Part shown: positions 11,814-23,351 of the stretch, in pieces
Numbering within the stretch: the first letter of the stretch is position 1
Layout of the letters: each line of letters opens with the position of its first letter
Assembly (NCBI GenBank): GCA_947561715.1
Contig: OX387197.1
Location: 3,849,001-3,913,000, forward strand
Origin: Ascidia mentula
Lineage: Eukaryota > Chordata > Ascidiacea > Phlebobranchia > Ascidiidae
Reading direction: 5' to 3'
Length of the DNA: 64,000 nt
Notes under the pieces: generated by a model
Databases searched by the model: none
Told to the model about the DNA's origin: nothing
Seen by the model: the letters and a program-made list of their open reading frames with translations, nothing else
Made by a program: the position numbers and the translations under genes

Positions 11814-14800
11814 TTTTAATGCTCAGTGTAAACCATAAACCCAAGATATTTTCCTGCAAACGAACATCATACCAAGATATGTCTGACAAAGAAGTCGATA
11901 ACATAGGTTTTATTCAGGTCATAGTTTAAATTTCCGTAGTTTGTTAAAAGTTCTGTTTGCACTACGGAGTAAAACTTTACTGGCTATTAAACAAATGCAT
12001 GCCACCCTTTCTACTACGTTGCAAATTCACCCGCTCTTGAAAATCATAATCGTTTCAGTTATTCCGGAAGAGAGTCATTAATTTTACTTCGGGTTGTATA
12101 ATGAGGTAAATGACAGAGTGTAAATTGCAGCAAACCAATAGATATGACTTCAAGCCACTAATTTGTATCTACTTATTTATTGCCTGACATAGGGCCAGAT
12201 TTATATACAATAAATGACGACTAAAAACAATTTCAAATTCTTGCATAGAAAAAGGTTTGTATGCGATCAACAACAAATAAATCCCCAGCTATGCTTTGAA
12301 TTGAATATTGTAAGTAGTGCGTACTGAACATTGAATGATCGTCACCAACCCCAACCTTTGTACAAAACATAGTTTCTTATTGCCATTAAAACACCGAAAC
12401 CTTCCATGCCGTTTCGAGTATTTGCACTGTGTTCGATAACTAATCAATGTAAACCAAATAGTCAACATCGGAGAACACAATTCTCAGCTGTTTTCCGACA
12501 GGCGCGTCTGACACGAAATTAAGCGGAACACAATGTTAATAAACACAACATATTTTTACCTTTATATGGCCGTTTGTTTTTGCAGTGCAAGGCTTGGGGA
12601 CAGAGTGTCGAACCAGGACACCTGTGTTTGGCACAAAATTATGCCGAATTACAGCAACATGTTAAAACCTTTTCCGGCGCTGAGCATTTAAAACCTTTCT
12701 GGATAATGTTGGTACTGACGTATACGATATGTTTGTTGCAAGAAAATGATCGGAATAGCTTGTATTTCCACCTATTTGCAAAGGTGTGTTTTTTTGCAAC
12801 AGTGATGCATAACAACGGATCTCTTGCGGCGCAGACTGCGGCAATTGGGATGTGTGTCTGAATATTTCTTTTATACATTTTCACACTATTGTGTATGACT
12901 ATAACATGCGCTCGTCAAAATTTCATCAGTCTAAAATTAGCTAAAATTTTTTAGCGTGAATATAAAGAGCATATATATAGTGGAGAAAATCTGTTTTCTT
13001 TGACGAAGAGTCACATTATAACTTACTCAACAATTAAAACAATTTTAAATAATGCCTGTTTGTATGCAATTCTCAAGAAACGACAGTTGCAATATATTTA
13101 GTTATAACTAAAAAAACCAATAAAAGGCTGAAGTTACATCATGTCTGTGTCCTTCGGTGAAACCGTGTAAATTTCCTCGGAACGACCGTCAGCTTTGCGA
13201 CGTATGATCGGTTTGTGAACGAACATAAGCATCCTGATGTACAAATATGACATGTGTCAAACTAATGTCAATCTGTACCACAATGCAGGAAAAACAAATA
13301 TTTACACACAAACACAGACGACAAAATGTTTAGCGGTTTCACTTGCGCTAACAACAGTTACTGTTGTGTTTCTTTGTATTCCTACGAATCATTGCAAAGC
13401 AATAGAATAAAAAACCAGGCTAACGCTCACGTCCTTAAAGGGTAGGTAATTGCATTTAAATACCACACACACAAGTAATAATGACGCTGAATGGAGTGCG
13501 GCACATTCCACAAATCACGTGGCTATGGTATGCAAACGCACTGTCGCACCCGGGTGTATGTAGTCATGCGTGACCACAACGGTAACAATCGTCAAAACAC
13601 GTCACCATGCGAAACAAAACTCAAATGAAATAAAGTTTTGTATGTAAGGTGTGTTAAGTTGGACAATCGGCCGACCGCCTGTTACCATACTTGTTGGTCT
13701 AACAAACCTATTACTCTATAAAAATTTTAACTCTTACTTCATGTTTCAGATATATCAAGTTAATATGACTCTTTCACACATGAATGCTAAATACCAACAT
13801 GTACCTTACTCATGTATGTGTTTTCATCAGGAGGAAAATTTTATTATGTGCTTACACGCTATCCTGAAAAATTATTATTTTTCCATTTCCTTTCACAAAT
13901 TCCTACACCAGTTTGGCAACCGTTGTAACAATAAATTCTGAGTAATGCATCAAATTAAATCTGAAAGGATTAGAAACGACTTAATATTGGTTCTAGTGTG
14001 TACAACAAGACAATACTGTAAATCTTAGTATTACCCTCTTGAATTTTTTTTTTGCTAAACAGTGGTCCTATCCAGCGAACAAATGCAAAAACTGTACAGA
14101 GGACAAATTCATTTTTCCACAAAAGTGTTTTGAGAAATACTTAATAAAAATAATCATGCGTTAAATGGTACAAAAATATTATGGAAAAACAAACTGCTGG
14201 GATCTGCTGCCACATCCGTGGTTAAACTATTATAATACACAACTAAAACTTTATAATGTGTTCCTTGTTTGAGTTTTAGAATCATAAAACCCCAAAAAAG
14301 TCACCGAAGCTACAGTTATAAGACGAAACAGGTCAAAACAGTGACCATGTCTGTAGGAACAAGTGTTTGATGTAGAAACTTGAATGGTGGTCTCCCAGTA
14401 GGACGTACAACTCAACCATGAAAGCCAACGGCAACTTAATGGGCTTCATTATTTAAATAAACGTGAATAAAATGTGTTTATTTCCATACATACATCCAAA
14501 CTAATCAAACGTATTGGGTGTATATGATTTTATATAAAATGGAAAACTGACATGATACTCACATGAATTATACAGGTTTTATAATATGAGAATCGACATG
14601 AAATGAGAAAGAAACTTTATTTACTTTTCTTCTTTAACTTGTTTGCATTGAATGTTACCACCGTAATGCTTTTTGTAATATATTTCAAACGCCTTAAACG
14701 TTTCATTTATTAAGAATAATTATATTTGAATAAGGTCTTAGTTGCAAAACCGCGAAGTAGTTTGTTGACTGCTTTGCAACAATTGAAAATTTACATGTAT

Positions 14801-15300
14801 TGTAATAATGCACCTGAAAGATGTGTTGTCACAACCGAAAAATACTGAATAAGATCGGTCGCAAAACACGGTAAGTGCGATAGACATTACCATATTGTGA
14901 ATTTTCAGTTCACAGTGTAAACATTTAACAAAGTAAAGCAATCTTGCAGCACGGCACGTGTCCTTGGAAAATATTAATTCAGCAACGTAAATTCGTGCCA
15001 ACAAAAGGTAATTCAAACACTTAAACCTAAAGAAAAATGAATCAATTCAACAGAACCGAAGGTAAAGGATGATTAACAATTGTTAATATCTGGTGATGGC
15101 AACGGCGTAGACTATTGTTTCGTAGAGTTGCAGTAAATCTATAAAATGTTTTGATTGAGAAACGTGGGAGAAAATTCGAACAAACCATCGTTAGATTGTT
15201 AGACTCCACTTTTTTCATAGAGGCGTTATTGGTCGTATTACAAACAGAACCGCTTGAACAATAAATGAATTTAACTATGACGTGGCTGATCCAGCTAGGC
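11814..15300. other. Gene-poor intergenic region
   Basis: No exon-like sequence with splice sites was recognised. At 12025-12140 lies a diverged copy of a dispersed repeat also seen near 24780, 25770 and 51990. Open frames at 13651-13941 and 14738-15016 look accidental (low complexity, no domain). Confidence 0.45.
12025..12140 (+). repeat. Dispersed repeat, diverged copy (family R2)
   Basis: It shares the core CATTAATTTTxxTTCGGGTT followed by TATAATGAGGTAAATGAC with the copies at 24655-24985, 25640-25960 and 51850-52160. Confidence 0.55.
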
Positions 15301-15307
15301 TGCAATG

Positions 15308-15725
15308 CCTGGGCTTCCAATCCCGCAAACCTAATGATCACGATACGATAGCTGTGATCGCCAAGCAAGGACCTGCGCATGGGGCGATCCTGTCAATCAT
15401 GCCGTTGCATGAAATATTGTCTGATATGGTGGTAGAGATCCCCTACATATATATGTGAAGGTTTCCTGACAAGTGGTGCGCTTGTGCACCTGTGTACCTT
15501 GGCCGCAATATACCCCGTAAAACCACTGAGCTCCTGTAGCTCAGTAGAGCTGTGGGCCTGGTTAGCCCAGGGTCGTTAGTTCCAACCTCACCGGGAGCTT
15601 GTTTGTTCAACATGCTTCGACTTGTCAGGAAAAAGTGCCCTGGGTTGCCAAGCCTGAAAACCTCATGATCGCGATACTTTAGCTGTGATCACCAAGCAAA
15701 GACCTGCGGTCATGCCATTGCATAA
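15308..15725 (+). repeat. Repeat element containing a tRNA-like module
   Basis: A direct repeat (AGCTGTGATC..CCAAGCAA.GACCTGCG with preceding AATGATCACGAT-like sequence) occurs at 15308-15378 and again at 15640-15705. Between them a 12 bp inverted repeat (TTTCCTGACAAG / CTTGTCAGGAAA) brackets the tRNA-like module. The nested arrangement suggests a mobile element. Confidence 0.5.
15530..15599 (+). tRNA. tRNA-like fold, anticodon GGT (Thr); probably a pseudogene or SINE head
   Basis: A hand fold gives a 7 bp acceptor stem (GCTCCTG with CGGGAGC, one G-T pair), a 4 bp D stem (GCTC/GAGC), a 5 bp anticodon stem (TGGGC/GCCCA) with loop CTGGTTA, and a T arm with loop TTCCAAC and one mismatch in the stem. 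The D loop is only 4 nt and lacks the GG pair. GGT is an unusual eukaryotic Thr anticodon because AGT is normally used. It sits in a repeat, so a functional tRNA is doubtful. Confidence 0.45.
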
Positions 15726-16257
15726 AAACATTACTGCGTTTCACTAAGACGTATCTGAACCAAGCTACGTGATATTCCAGAAATACCTATTCTTTTGTCG
15801 GGCGGCTTTCGAACGGAAGGGCATTCACACGAGCTGGCGTGATGCGCTCGAAGCGTCTTAAGGCGGAGTTAAATCTGATTTAACTTTTCCGTCAGCCGCT
15901 ATGATCAGAAGTTTGTTTTCGTTGGGTATTTGACTTGTTATGATTTATTTTTGGTAGTTTTAATTAATTCTATTTGTATAATAAATATTTTATTCTCAAG
16001 ATACGAGTTTCTTCGTGCGGTACTAAATAAATAAATCACTTTGCCTCCACCTAACCCCCCACTATAGACCGCCATACTCAACAGTAAGCAAGGGAGTTAG
16101 GTAATATTATTCTGCATGACCTTTCTGTTTTAAATTAATGTTCATCGCAACGTTAAGTGTTACGAAAGTTACACAAACATATGCTTTGCGAGAGTGATGT
16201 TTATTGAATCTTTTATTTTACATGTAGATCCCAAAACCAGCATGGGTTTTCAAGATT
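15726..16257. other. Intergenic, no gene seen
   Basis: AT-rich sequence downstream of the first BAF-like gene. Nothing was recognised. Confidence 0.4.
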
Positions 16258-17203
16258 TCAGGGTTTTTTCTCAAGATTTTCTTCAGGTGAAGTCAGATCA
16301 TCAAAAGCATGAAATGCCTTTTCTGCATTACTAATATAGGCGCCTGTCACTCTGACAAGAAACTCACAGAAGAAATCTTTGTTGTCCTGGCATAATTTAC
16401 GTTGTTTGTGTAGCTGTAATGCCTGTAACAAAATTAATTTTAGTTAACGATTCAACAAATAGTAATTCATCATATTTCTTTACCGTAGAAATTCCAACTC
16501 TTTCTAAAAGCTTTTTAGTTTTTCTTCCAATGCCAGGAACTTCATCAACAGAAATATTTGGATTTTTCTGGTAGTTTCTTCTGAATTTCTCTAACTATAT
16601 ATAGGCTAGATTTAATTGTATTTTGTTCAGCGATGAATAGTAAGTGAGTTTTGTTTATCAATGAAAGGCACCAAATATTGTAACGAAAAGCCCTTATTGT
16701 AATTATACATTTTACTGCAAAGTAAATGTTCTTGTCGCTTCAATGTTATGATAGAAATGTCATTTGTGTGCAGATGTTATTTACTTTTTTCTTCATTTCT
16801 GGTTAGACTTCGGAGGAAATTTTTGGCAGTTTTATTTTGTATGTACAAAGTGGGACTTGTATGTACCCCGTAAATAGAGCTTACTTTGTTTGAATTCTTT
16901 GGGCTCTCATCCTTGGTCGACTGTTAAAACATTTTAACTGTATAGCGAATTTTGAAAAACACTATATATTTTTATACATTTTCGTGTCGGTAACATACAA
17001 ATTACTAACTTATTGATATTGAAAGTATGCTACTTACCAAATCTCTAAATTCCTCTCTTAAAGAAGTGTCTGAATCCTGCAAAATCAAAAGTTTAAAATC
17101 AAATTAAACTTCCTTTGTTGGCAAACTGAATTGTATATTTCCTTACAGACTCGTCAGAGGAAGTTGAAGTAGAGTCTTGTTGCTTTGGTTTTTGAGATGA
17201 CAT
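16258..17203 (-). CDS. BAF-like protein A, 123 aa
   Basis: Four exons, all phase 0: 17203-17147, 17076-17038, 16594-16484 (111 nt), 16422-16258. The N-terminal tail is Ser/Gln-rich (MSSQKPKQQDSTSTSSDES). Exon 3 carries the helix-hairpin-helix motif (VDEVPGIGRKTKKLLERVGI), corresponding to SLAGIGEVLGKKLEERGF in human BAF. Exon 4 corresponds to the C-terminal helices (DFFCEFLV...AFHAFDDL against DLFREWLK...CLREWCDAF). BAF is a small dimeric protein that bridges DNA and binds LEM-domain proteins of the nuclear envelope. Human BAF has 89 residues, so this paralogue has an added tail of about 35. Similarity is clear only in the fold motifs and key positions, so binding properties may differ. Confidence 0.75.
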
Positions 17204-17700
17204 TTTAGTTTTTATACCAAAGTTTATCTATGCAAAACAAAACCAATAAATAGTAACATTAAGCTTCTTCTGTTTACGAAATAGAGATGGTTGAAAACGT
17301 AGTTGGAAATTATTGCAGCATTTTAATCTAGTTTGTTATCTGCGAAAATTGTTATAAACTATCAAATCTAGTTTTGTTAGACGTGGTGTCTGTTGTTTCC
17401 TTGAAGCATCGCTGATCATGTGCAACGACTTCGCCTGGTCTAGTAATGAGTTTCTCCTCAATATTCGCAACATGATCATTAAAGCCTCCGGAAAAAAATC
17501 AAATGTTCGTTGCGTCTAACAAGCGATAATACGTTATAACATTGTTTCGAACCAGAAACAAACCCACAAAAGGGCAATTCCTCAAAAAAGAGCCGGCACT
17601 AGTGTAACGAACGATTTGGTTTTGAACCAAACCAGGTGTGCAAAGCAATAGCGACACTTGGTGTGTTCGCATGCGAAAAAAAACTTCCTTTGCGGGTCAC
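17204..17700. other. Upstream flank of BAF-like A with repeat remnants
   Basis: No gene was seen. Around 17385-17420 a fragment of the long dispersed repeat R1 is recognisable (TGTTAGACGTGG, CATCGCTGATCAT). Confidence 0.35.
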
Positions 17701-19130
17701 TAGGCGGGTTGGATTATCAGGCAACAAATAAACAGGTTAACACACGAACAAACTCATCTCATTTCACAGCATCAATTATAACATAGACTGTGAAATAATA
17801 CATAAAACTCCAAACAAATTTATCTGACGCTATGTTGGAGTGCTAAAAATGACTCAGCCCAGCGACTTATATATACAAATGATAACAAAGCTAATTCAAC
17901 AGATGGTTTGTTAGACGCGGTATGAGTTGTTCCCGTAAAACGTCACTGATCATATTGCAAACAGATCGTTGGGTTGAGAACCGAGTTTCGCCCCAAACAC
18001 AATAAACTTCCGTTTGCAACGTGATCGTTAACACCTCGAAATGGTTGAGATTATTCGAACCAATCATTGTTACATTGTTGACCTAAACGGTTTTCTTTAC
18101 TTATCGAAGCGTCACACTGGTCGTATTACATACAGAACCGTTCACCGCCGGTTTATCAGATGCTATTTAGTTGCAGACGTGTACGACTTTCGCCCCAACA
18201 CAATTCAGAACCGTTTGGACGAGAAATGAGTTTCACCCCAACGTAAGTTGATCAGTAATTCCGTTTACATAACAAATCGTAGCGAATTCGAATGCGCTTC
18301 GCTCAATCTCCTCCCGTTTTTTGGCGCAAGAGGAGCTCCAGAGCTTAATCGCTCTCGCGGTCAATCCATTCGAAGGAGGTGTATTGAATTCGTCTCACTT
18401 TTACAACATTCCGAAAACAGATAAACAGAAGGGGTTGCAGGTGTGCGTTTTATTTTTAATTTGTCGCATTGCATCAGGTAAACGACAAAATAACAAAAGA
18501 TTTGTGCCTAATACTTGATTTAAAGTTGCTGTAACCGTTTACTTTTCATGCTACATGTTGAGGAATCCAGCAGACTAAAACGTTTTAGTGTAATTATTCT
18601 CTTGTCTTGCCTGATATACTTCAAGAGAACGTCGTATATTTTTAAATGTTTGCCTATTTTGCAACGTTTATCAGTGAATATTAACAACGAAAATCACGCA
18701 TGAAAACACATGCGAGTTGTAAATGTTTTAATTCGTCTTAAACACGGCTAAAATGGGCTTACGCCAAAACACACACAAATGCAAGAACATTCTAAAATGT
18801 CGCAGCTACCTAAACGAGATTAAAACGAATATTACATCCTTGTATAAACCAGCCCAATGTGGAAAAGAACATATATTTGTAAAATTTGGATTCAAACCAA
18901 TCACCGTTACATTGTTGGACGCCATGTTTTTTCGCTTCGTCGAAGCGGCATCTATCGTATTACAAACAGAACGGTTGGGACGAGAAATTAGTTTCACCCG
19001 ACACAATTATTCCACCCAAACCTGATCGGTGTCGCTAGAATGCGGTGACTTTCAAACTGCGCTTGGTGACGCTATGGTGTGTCAGTTTAAGTTTACAAGG
19101 ACGTCACGCAACAAATTAAACAAACATAAG
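17700..19130 (+). repeat. Long dispersed repeat R1, copy 1
   Basis: It is co-linear with 26500-27930 and 58040-59340: a TATA-like CTTATATATACAA segment, then GTTTGTTAGACGCGG, CACTGATCATATTGCAAACAG, AACCAATCATTGTTACATTG, a GAAGGAGGTGTATTGAATT block, and ATGGGCTTA.(A/C)G.AAA. Internal submotifs (CAATCA.TGTTACATTGTTG...) recur within each copy. The short open frames shared between copies contain no known domain. It is a probable non-autonomous element or decayed retroelement. Confidence 0.6.
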
Positions 19131-19382
19131 TTACTTTTTTGAACCATATTAGGGGAAAGGTAAAGTCAGCATTCTGCGACTAAATTTTGGTTGACTGATG
19201 AGAGAAAACGTGATATTTACCGAGGAAATATTTCATCCAAAATGCGGTAAATTTAAAGCAGGTAATCGTTGTTGTATCAAACATTCTATGCACTGTTTTG
19301 CAGAATAACTTCAAGCGAAAAACGCACATCAAAATATAAACCTCGATTACGATGCACAAAAACTTCTGAAAACCATATTATT
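19131..19382 (+). repeat. 3' continuation of repeat R1 copy 1
   Basis: It continues the match with 27930-28150 (GAACCATATTAGGGGAAAGG, TTCTGCGACTAAATTTTGGT). Confidence 0.5.
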
Positions 19383-19490
19383 AAGAACATGATACCACAC
19401 CGGGATTTGAACCCACGATGTTCAGGGCACTAATCTGATCTGGTTTTCTGCTTCATATTGCCCGATGCTGCCACTCGCCCGCCTTCTTCG
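19383..19490 (-). repeat. tRNA-derived SINE-like module, copy 1
   Basis: On the minus strand it has a box A-like GGGCGAGTGGCAGC and a box B-like GGGTTCAAATCCC about 60 bases on. The copy at 28150-28258 has the same order and spacing. A normal cloverleaf cannot be completed, which fits a tRNA-derived SINE better than a tRNA gene. Confidence 0.45.
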
Positions 19491-19639
19491 GTTGATTTCG
19501 TTCTGGACACAAACTACACATCATTTTAACGCCACCTAGAGAGCATGCCATTAAAAGATTTTATACCCCTAGGTAGCGGTGTGGTACGTTTAGGGTATCT
19601 CATAGTCCGCACCGCACTCGACGAGGAAGATTGCAGAGT

Positions 19640-19760
19640 AAAACATTGGTACAAAAACCTTTAGTTAGTTATTAACTGAGTATAAAAAATACGAGCGCTT
19701 GTGAAACTGTTGGACGCGACTCGAGACGAAATTTTCTGGTATCCTAAATTTGGCTTTCCG
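19640..19760 (+). repeat. Dispersed repeat shared with 59350-59470
   Basis: It shares AACC.TTAGTTAGTTATTAA and GGACGC(G/A)ACTCGAGACGA with the stretch just before the right-hand satellite array. Confidence 0.5.
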
Positions 19761-19792
19761 TTTGTTTGTTTGTTTGTTTGTTTGTTTGTTTG
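19757..19792 (+). repeat. (GTTT)n microsatellite
   Basis: Eight or more uninterrupted GTTT units. Confidence 0.9.
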
Positions 19793-20689
19793 AAAAGGCG
19801 ATAGGTCATCAACAATAACCAGGTTTGGCAACGATGCTATGTTGAATGGAGTTGTGTATGCACTCGTATGTGCTTGAATCAGCTATTTCATACATGAGCA
19901 ACGTAGTGAAAAGAAAATATCAACCATTATATCAGATGGGTGGTGCCAAGCGAAACTTATTTCTCTTATTTCTTTGCATTGCTCCCTGAAGGTGGAATCA
20001 TTATTAAAATGCACATACAGTCGCTTGAAAGATTACTAGTGTGCTAAAAGATTATTTTATGCTTCTTTTTAAAATTTGTTGTTCAAATTGTGGTTCAGAT
20101 ATTGTTTCAAAGAAACCAAAGTACATCGCGTGACAGCTCGACAAGCGAAGAGCCGCCTCTGTTTGCTGAAATATATTTACTTTACACAGAGCAAATTAAT
20201 AGGTTAACTATAAACAGGTTGGGTAAAAGCTTGATAGTTCAAAGGTTAGCGATAAATCAATTTTCCTATGCAATGTCTTTATAAATTGCTGCAACCAGTG
20301 GAAATAAAGAAAATCAAAGAAAGAAAAAAAAAAGGTTAAATTGTTCGAAGCTCGTTAGTGGCGAGTAACTTCTACCGCGTGCCAGTTGTTAGTTAAGTGG
20401 CCGAGACTATAGTTGGGTGGCAAAAGCAATGACAGAGGATAATGAAAGCGAATATTGACAACGAATTCCAGAGTAAAGTGCGAACAGATATTTAACAAGT
20501 TACAACGAAAAAAAGGTTTGTCGTCGAGCCGGATGCCTGAAGACTGCGAGTTTCGCCGGAAAGCCTAACACCGTCTGCAGCCTTCGGTGTTCCAATTGTG
20601 TGAAGAATTGAGTAGGGAAACATGCGTGTTGCTGCAAGGTATATTAGTCTATCATTAAATCATAACCAAAAATTATTTTTTCATTTTTT
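19793..20689. other. Intergenic, no gene seen
   Basis: No exon recognised. Around 20530-20600 a GC-richer stretch (TGCCTGAAGACTGCGAGTTTC, CGCCGGAAAGCC) resembles the core of other dispersed elements. Confidence 0.35.
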
Positions 20690-20693
20690 TTCC

Positions 20694-20921
20694 TTTGCTG
20701 GATATGGATGATCTTACAAAGGGATTATCTTCATTGGTTCTACAAATGTGTACTTGGTTAATATTTTGCCTTACTGTACATTACAGCAATATATTTCAGA
20801 AAAACAAACGTCATTTGTAATTATTTTTTTTCGCCTGGAATTAGTCTAATCAAATAGAACTGGACCTTACTTACCAATAAAGGGAATCGCTTTGTAAGAT
20901 CATCCATATCCAGCAAATTTA
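20694..20921 (-). pseudogene. Relic of a BAF-like gene (exon 1 plus an inverted exon copy)
   Basis: The minus-strand segment near 20917-20885 matches coding exon 1 of BAF-like B (MDDLTK then a GTAAGTAAGG donor). The matching intron follows down to an acceptor near 20738 (TTTGTAG). Where BAF-like B has its helix-hairpin-helix exon, this copy instead has an inverted duplicate of exon 1 (20698-20721 on the plus strand). The gene is therefore broken, and the two arms form a 24 bp inverted repeat. Confidence 0.55.
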
Positions 20922-21540
20922 AATACACAATTAAGCAACAAACATTTTGTGCACTTTTTCGTAATTACTGAAAGAAAAACCAGACCGAAGTAAGGCAACT
21001 TTTCTATTTTTGGAACGCCCAGAGAGTAAATGCAATTACGTGTTGTTTGCCAAGTACCTGTCAAGTACCTGCGAAGTACGGACAGAAAACCAACTTATAT
21101 TAACTGCCGTGCTAGAATATGATCAATAAACACATCATTTTCGTCCATTATACCAACGAACTTTATATAAGATCTAAGTTACATTTTTTTACATACAACG
21201 AAAGTGTGACATACTTTAGTTAACATAAACGGAGTAATCCAAAACATTTTCATTCATAGGATTCATCATCACATTATGTTTACACTATCAACGTGCAAGT
21301 GTAAGAGCTACTCAACTGTGATTACTCCAAAAAACAACAGCGTATGCGAAGACTGAAGGGACTAACACAAACTATAGCGCATCGTTGAAGTGTAAACCTC
21401 TGTAATTATGATTATCTCTAACCTCAAGAGCAACATTTTGAGATTTGGTCAATGAGTTCGAAGCCACAGGTAAGTGATTATCTTGCGCCAATACAAATAT
21501 TGTTCGTGTTTGACAAATATTTACAAGGCAAACAAAAAAA
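20735..21540 (+). repeat. Segmental duplication, copy 1 (partner 22990-23950)
   Basis: It is collinear with 22990-23950 for over 700 bases, with small indels and the inserted MITE at 23.07-23.23 kb in the partner. Shared landmarks are GTACTTGGTTAATATTTTGCC, CATACAACGAAAGTGTGACA and AGCGCATCGTTGAAGTGTAA. Confidence 0.75.
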
Positions 21541-22235
21541 CATCAACACTGTTATTTAATCGCAACTTACACAACTGATTTACCCTTTGGCCCCTTGCAC
21601 TGTACGGTAAACGCTGGCGACAAAACGACCACTACCAAAGACAAAGTAATGAACAAAGTAATGTTGTGCTGATTAAGCTGAATGATTTATAACGGATGTG
21701 GTGACTTGCATTAAATGTATCGGTGAAACCACTCATCTTAACTATTGTTTTAAAAGGAAACAAGTCCACGGCATGCAACCAATAATATATATGATGTTAT
21801 TCAAATTAGCCTACATACTAATCAAACTTGTCTTGGCTAAACTACCTATCCGCAAAATTTTTGATACAAAAATCTTTTCTGTTTTGTATGATTTTAAATA
21901 AATTTTATTTGCAATTACAACGATAGAATAATGCACAGAAAAGTCTAACATCAATAGTTGTCATAAACCGTTGCAGTTTTGCAGAAAAAAGACGCCATTT
22001 TTGTGGGTCAATCTTGACAATGACATTTTGCAATTATATTTCACTTTGTTTATTAGAGTAAATACCCCGAGCAGAATCGAAATTTTATTGTTCAGTTTAC
22101 TTTTGGAGGTCTGTGAACACATGACGAAATAAGTCTATGTCGCCGAGAAAGTTTGGGATATCTTTACGTGAAGAAAAATATACCGTATTGAAAGTAGTAA
22201 ACTGATAAGAAGGGAAAATATAGCTGTAGGGCTAA
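21541..22235. other. Intergenic, no gene seen
   Basis: An open frame at 21698-21901 has no domain. The sequence is AT-rich. Confidence 0.4.
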
Positions 22236-23351
22236 TTATATTTCCAATTTAACTTTGGATGAACAATAATCTCCATCATGTTGATTTTGTTGGCGATGTT
22301 CTTTAAAAGCCTGATAGGTTTGATCAGCCCAGTAAGCATTCTTTTTTGAATTTTGGCAATTCTTCTTCCAAAAGTTTACAAATTCCTCTCGATTCATGTC
22401 AACCACCTTATCATACATTTCTTGCACCTTAAACAGTAAAAAAAAGAAAACCGTTTCAAAATGCCGAGGATTAAAGTGTATAGCCTTTCGAACTCAGTAA
22501 GTTGATTTATTTTTCTCCTGAAGCCTGTGCAAGCAGCCAAATTTTATCAAAAAAATCATCAACATTTTTATTCGTCTATGACGTCATAATAATGTTTAGA
22601 AAACAAGACAACTTGTTCCTGCTGTGCAGTAGACAGTATATAAACAAAGTGAGCCAATAATAGGATTTTAGTGAGCTGTATACAGGTGGCCATCACTACT
22701 TCGACCTATGAGGTCTCAACAGTGCAGCTTGGTGTGATTCTTCTGGACGACTCTGCCGACCAAACAGTTTGCATAGTCACCATTAAGTGGAAGCCTGGCC
22801 GTTTGGTCGGCAAAGTTGTCCACAAGAGTCAGCATAAACACTAGGCCGTGAAGAAATAAATTTCGTCTAAAACACTGTACCGTAAAACCACTGTCGGCCA
22901 TAAATGTTGAGTATGCCTTATCCATGCCTGGTACATCAGTCCATTCCATATCCGCAACAGGTATGTTGAGAAACTTATCTCTTTTAAGATTCTACAAATA
23001 TGTACTTGGTTAATATTTTGCCTTACTGTACATTACAGCAATATACTGCTTATTTTGTCGCCAGGCATACTAATTAATCGGAATTGCTCTTCTGGCACTT
23101 AGTGTCTAAAGTGTTTATTTGAAACCAACGTTTCGTTCTGCCATCCGGCGAGACTTCTTCAGGGTTAACCCGTTGGTTTTAAATAAACACTTTAGAAACT
23201 AAGTGCCAGAAGAGCAATTCCGATTAATTACAGCAATATTTCAGAAAAATAAACGTCATTTTTCTTTCATTTTTTCGCCTGGAATTAGTCTAATTAAATA
23301 GAACTGGACCTTACTTACCAATTTAGAGAATCCCTTTGTAAGATCATCCAT
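22236..23351 (-). CDS. BAF-like protein B, 111 aa
   Basis: Three exons, all phase 0: 23351-23319 (MDDLTKGFSKL), 22991-22881 (111 nt) and 22427-22236. Exon 2 carries the BAF helix-hairpin-helix region (DKFLNIPVADMEWTDVPGMD, then KAYSTFM) and exon 3 the C-terminal helices (EEFVNFWKKNCQNSKKN, QTYQAFKEHR), ending in a short charged tail. In the hairpin the second glycine of the BAF GxG is replaced (PGMD), so DNA binding may be altered. I start at the ATG at 23351 because no acceptor precedes it and the phase closes from there. A decayed duplicate of its first exon and intron is at 20.7-20.9 kb. Confidence 0.72.

Noticed and set aside
18041-18229. Open frame MVEIIRTNHCYIVDLNG conserved in three R1 copies as a protein gene
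   Set aside because: Copies share the DNA rather than the frame, with frameshifts among them and internal non-coding submotifs.
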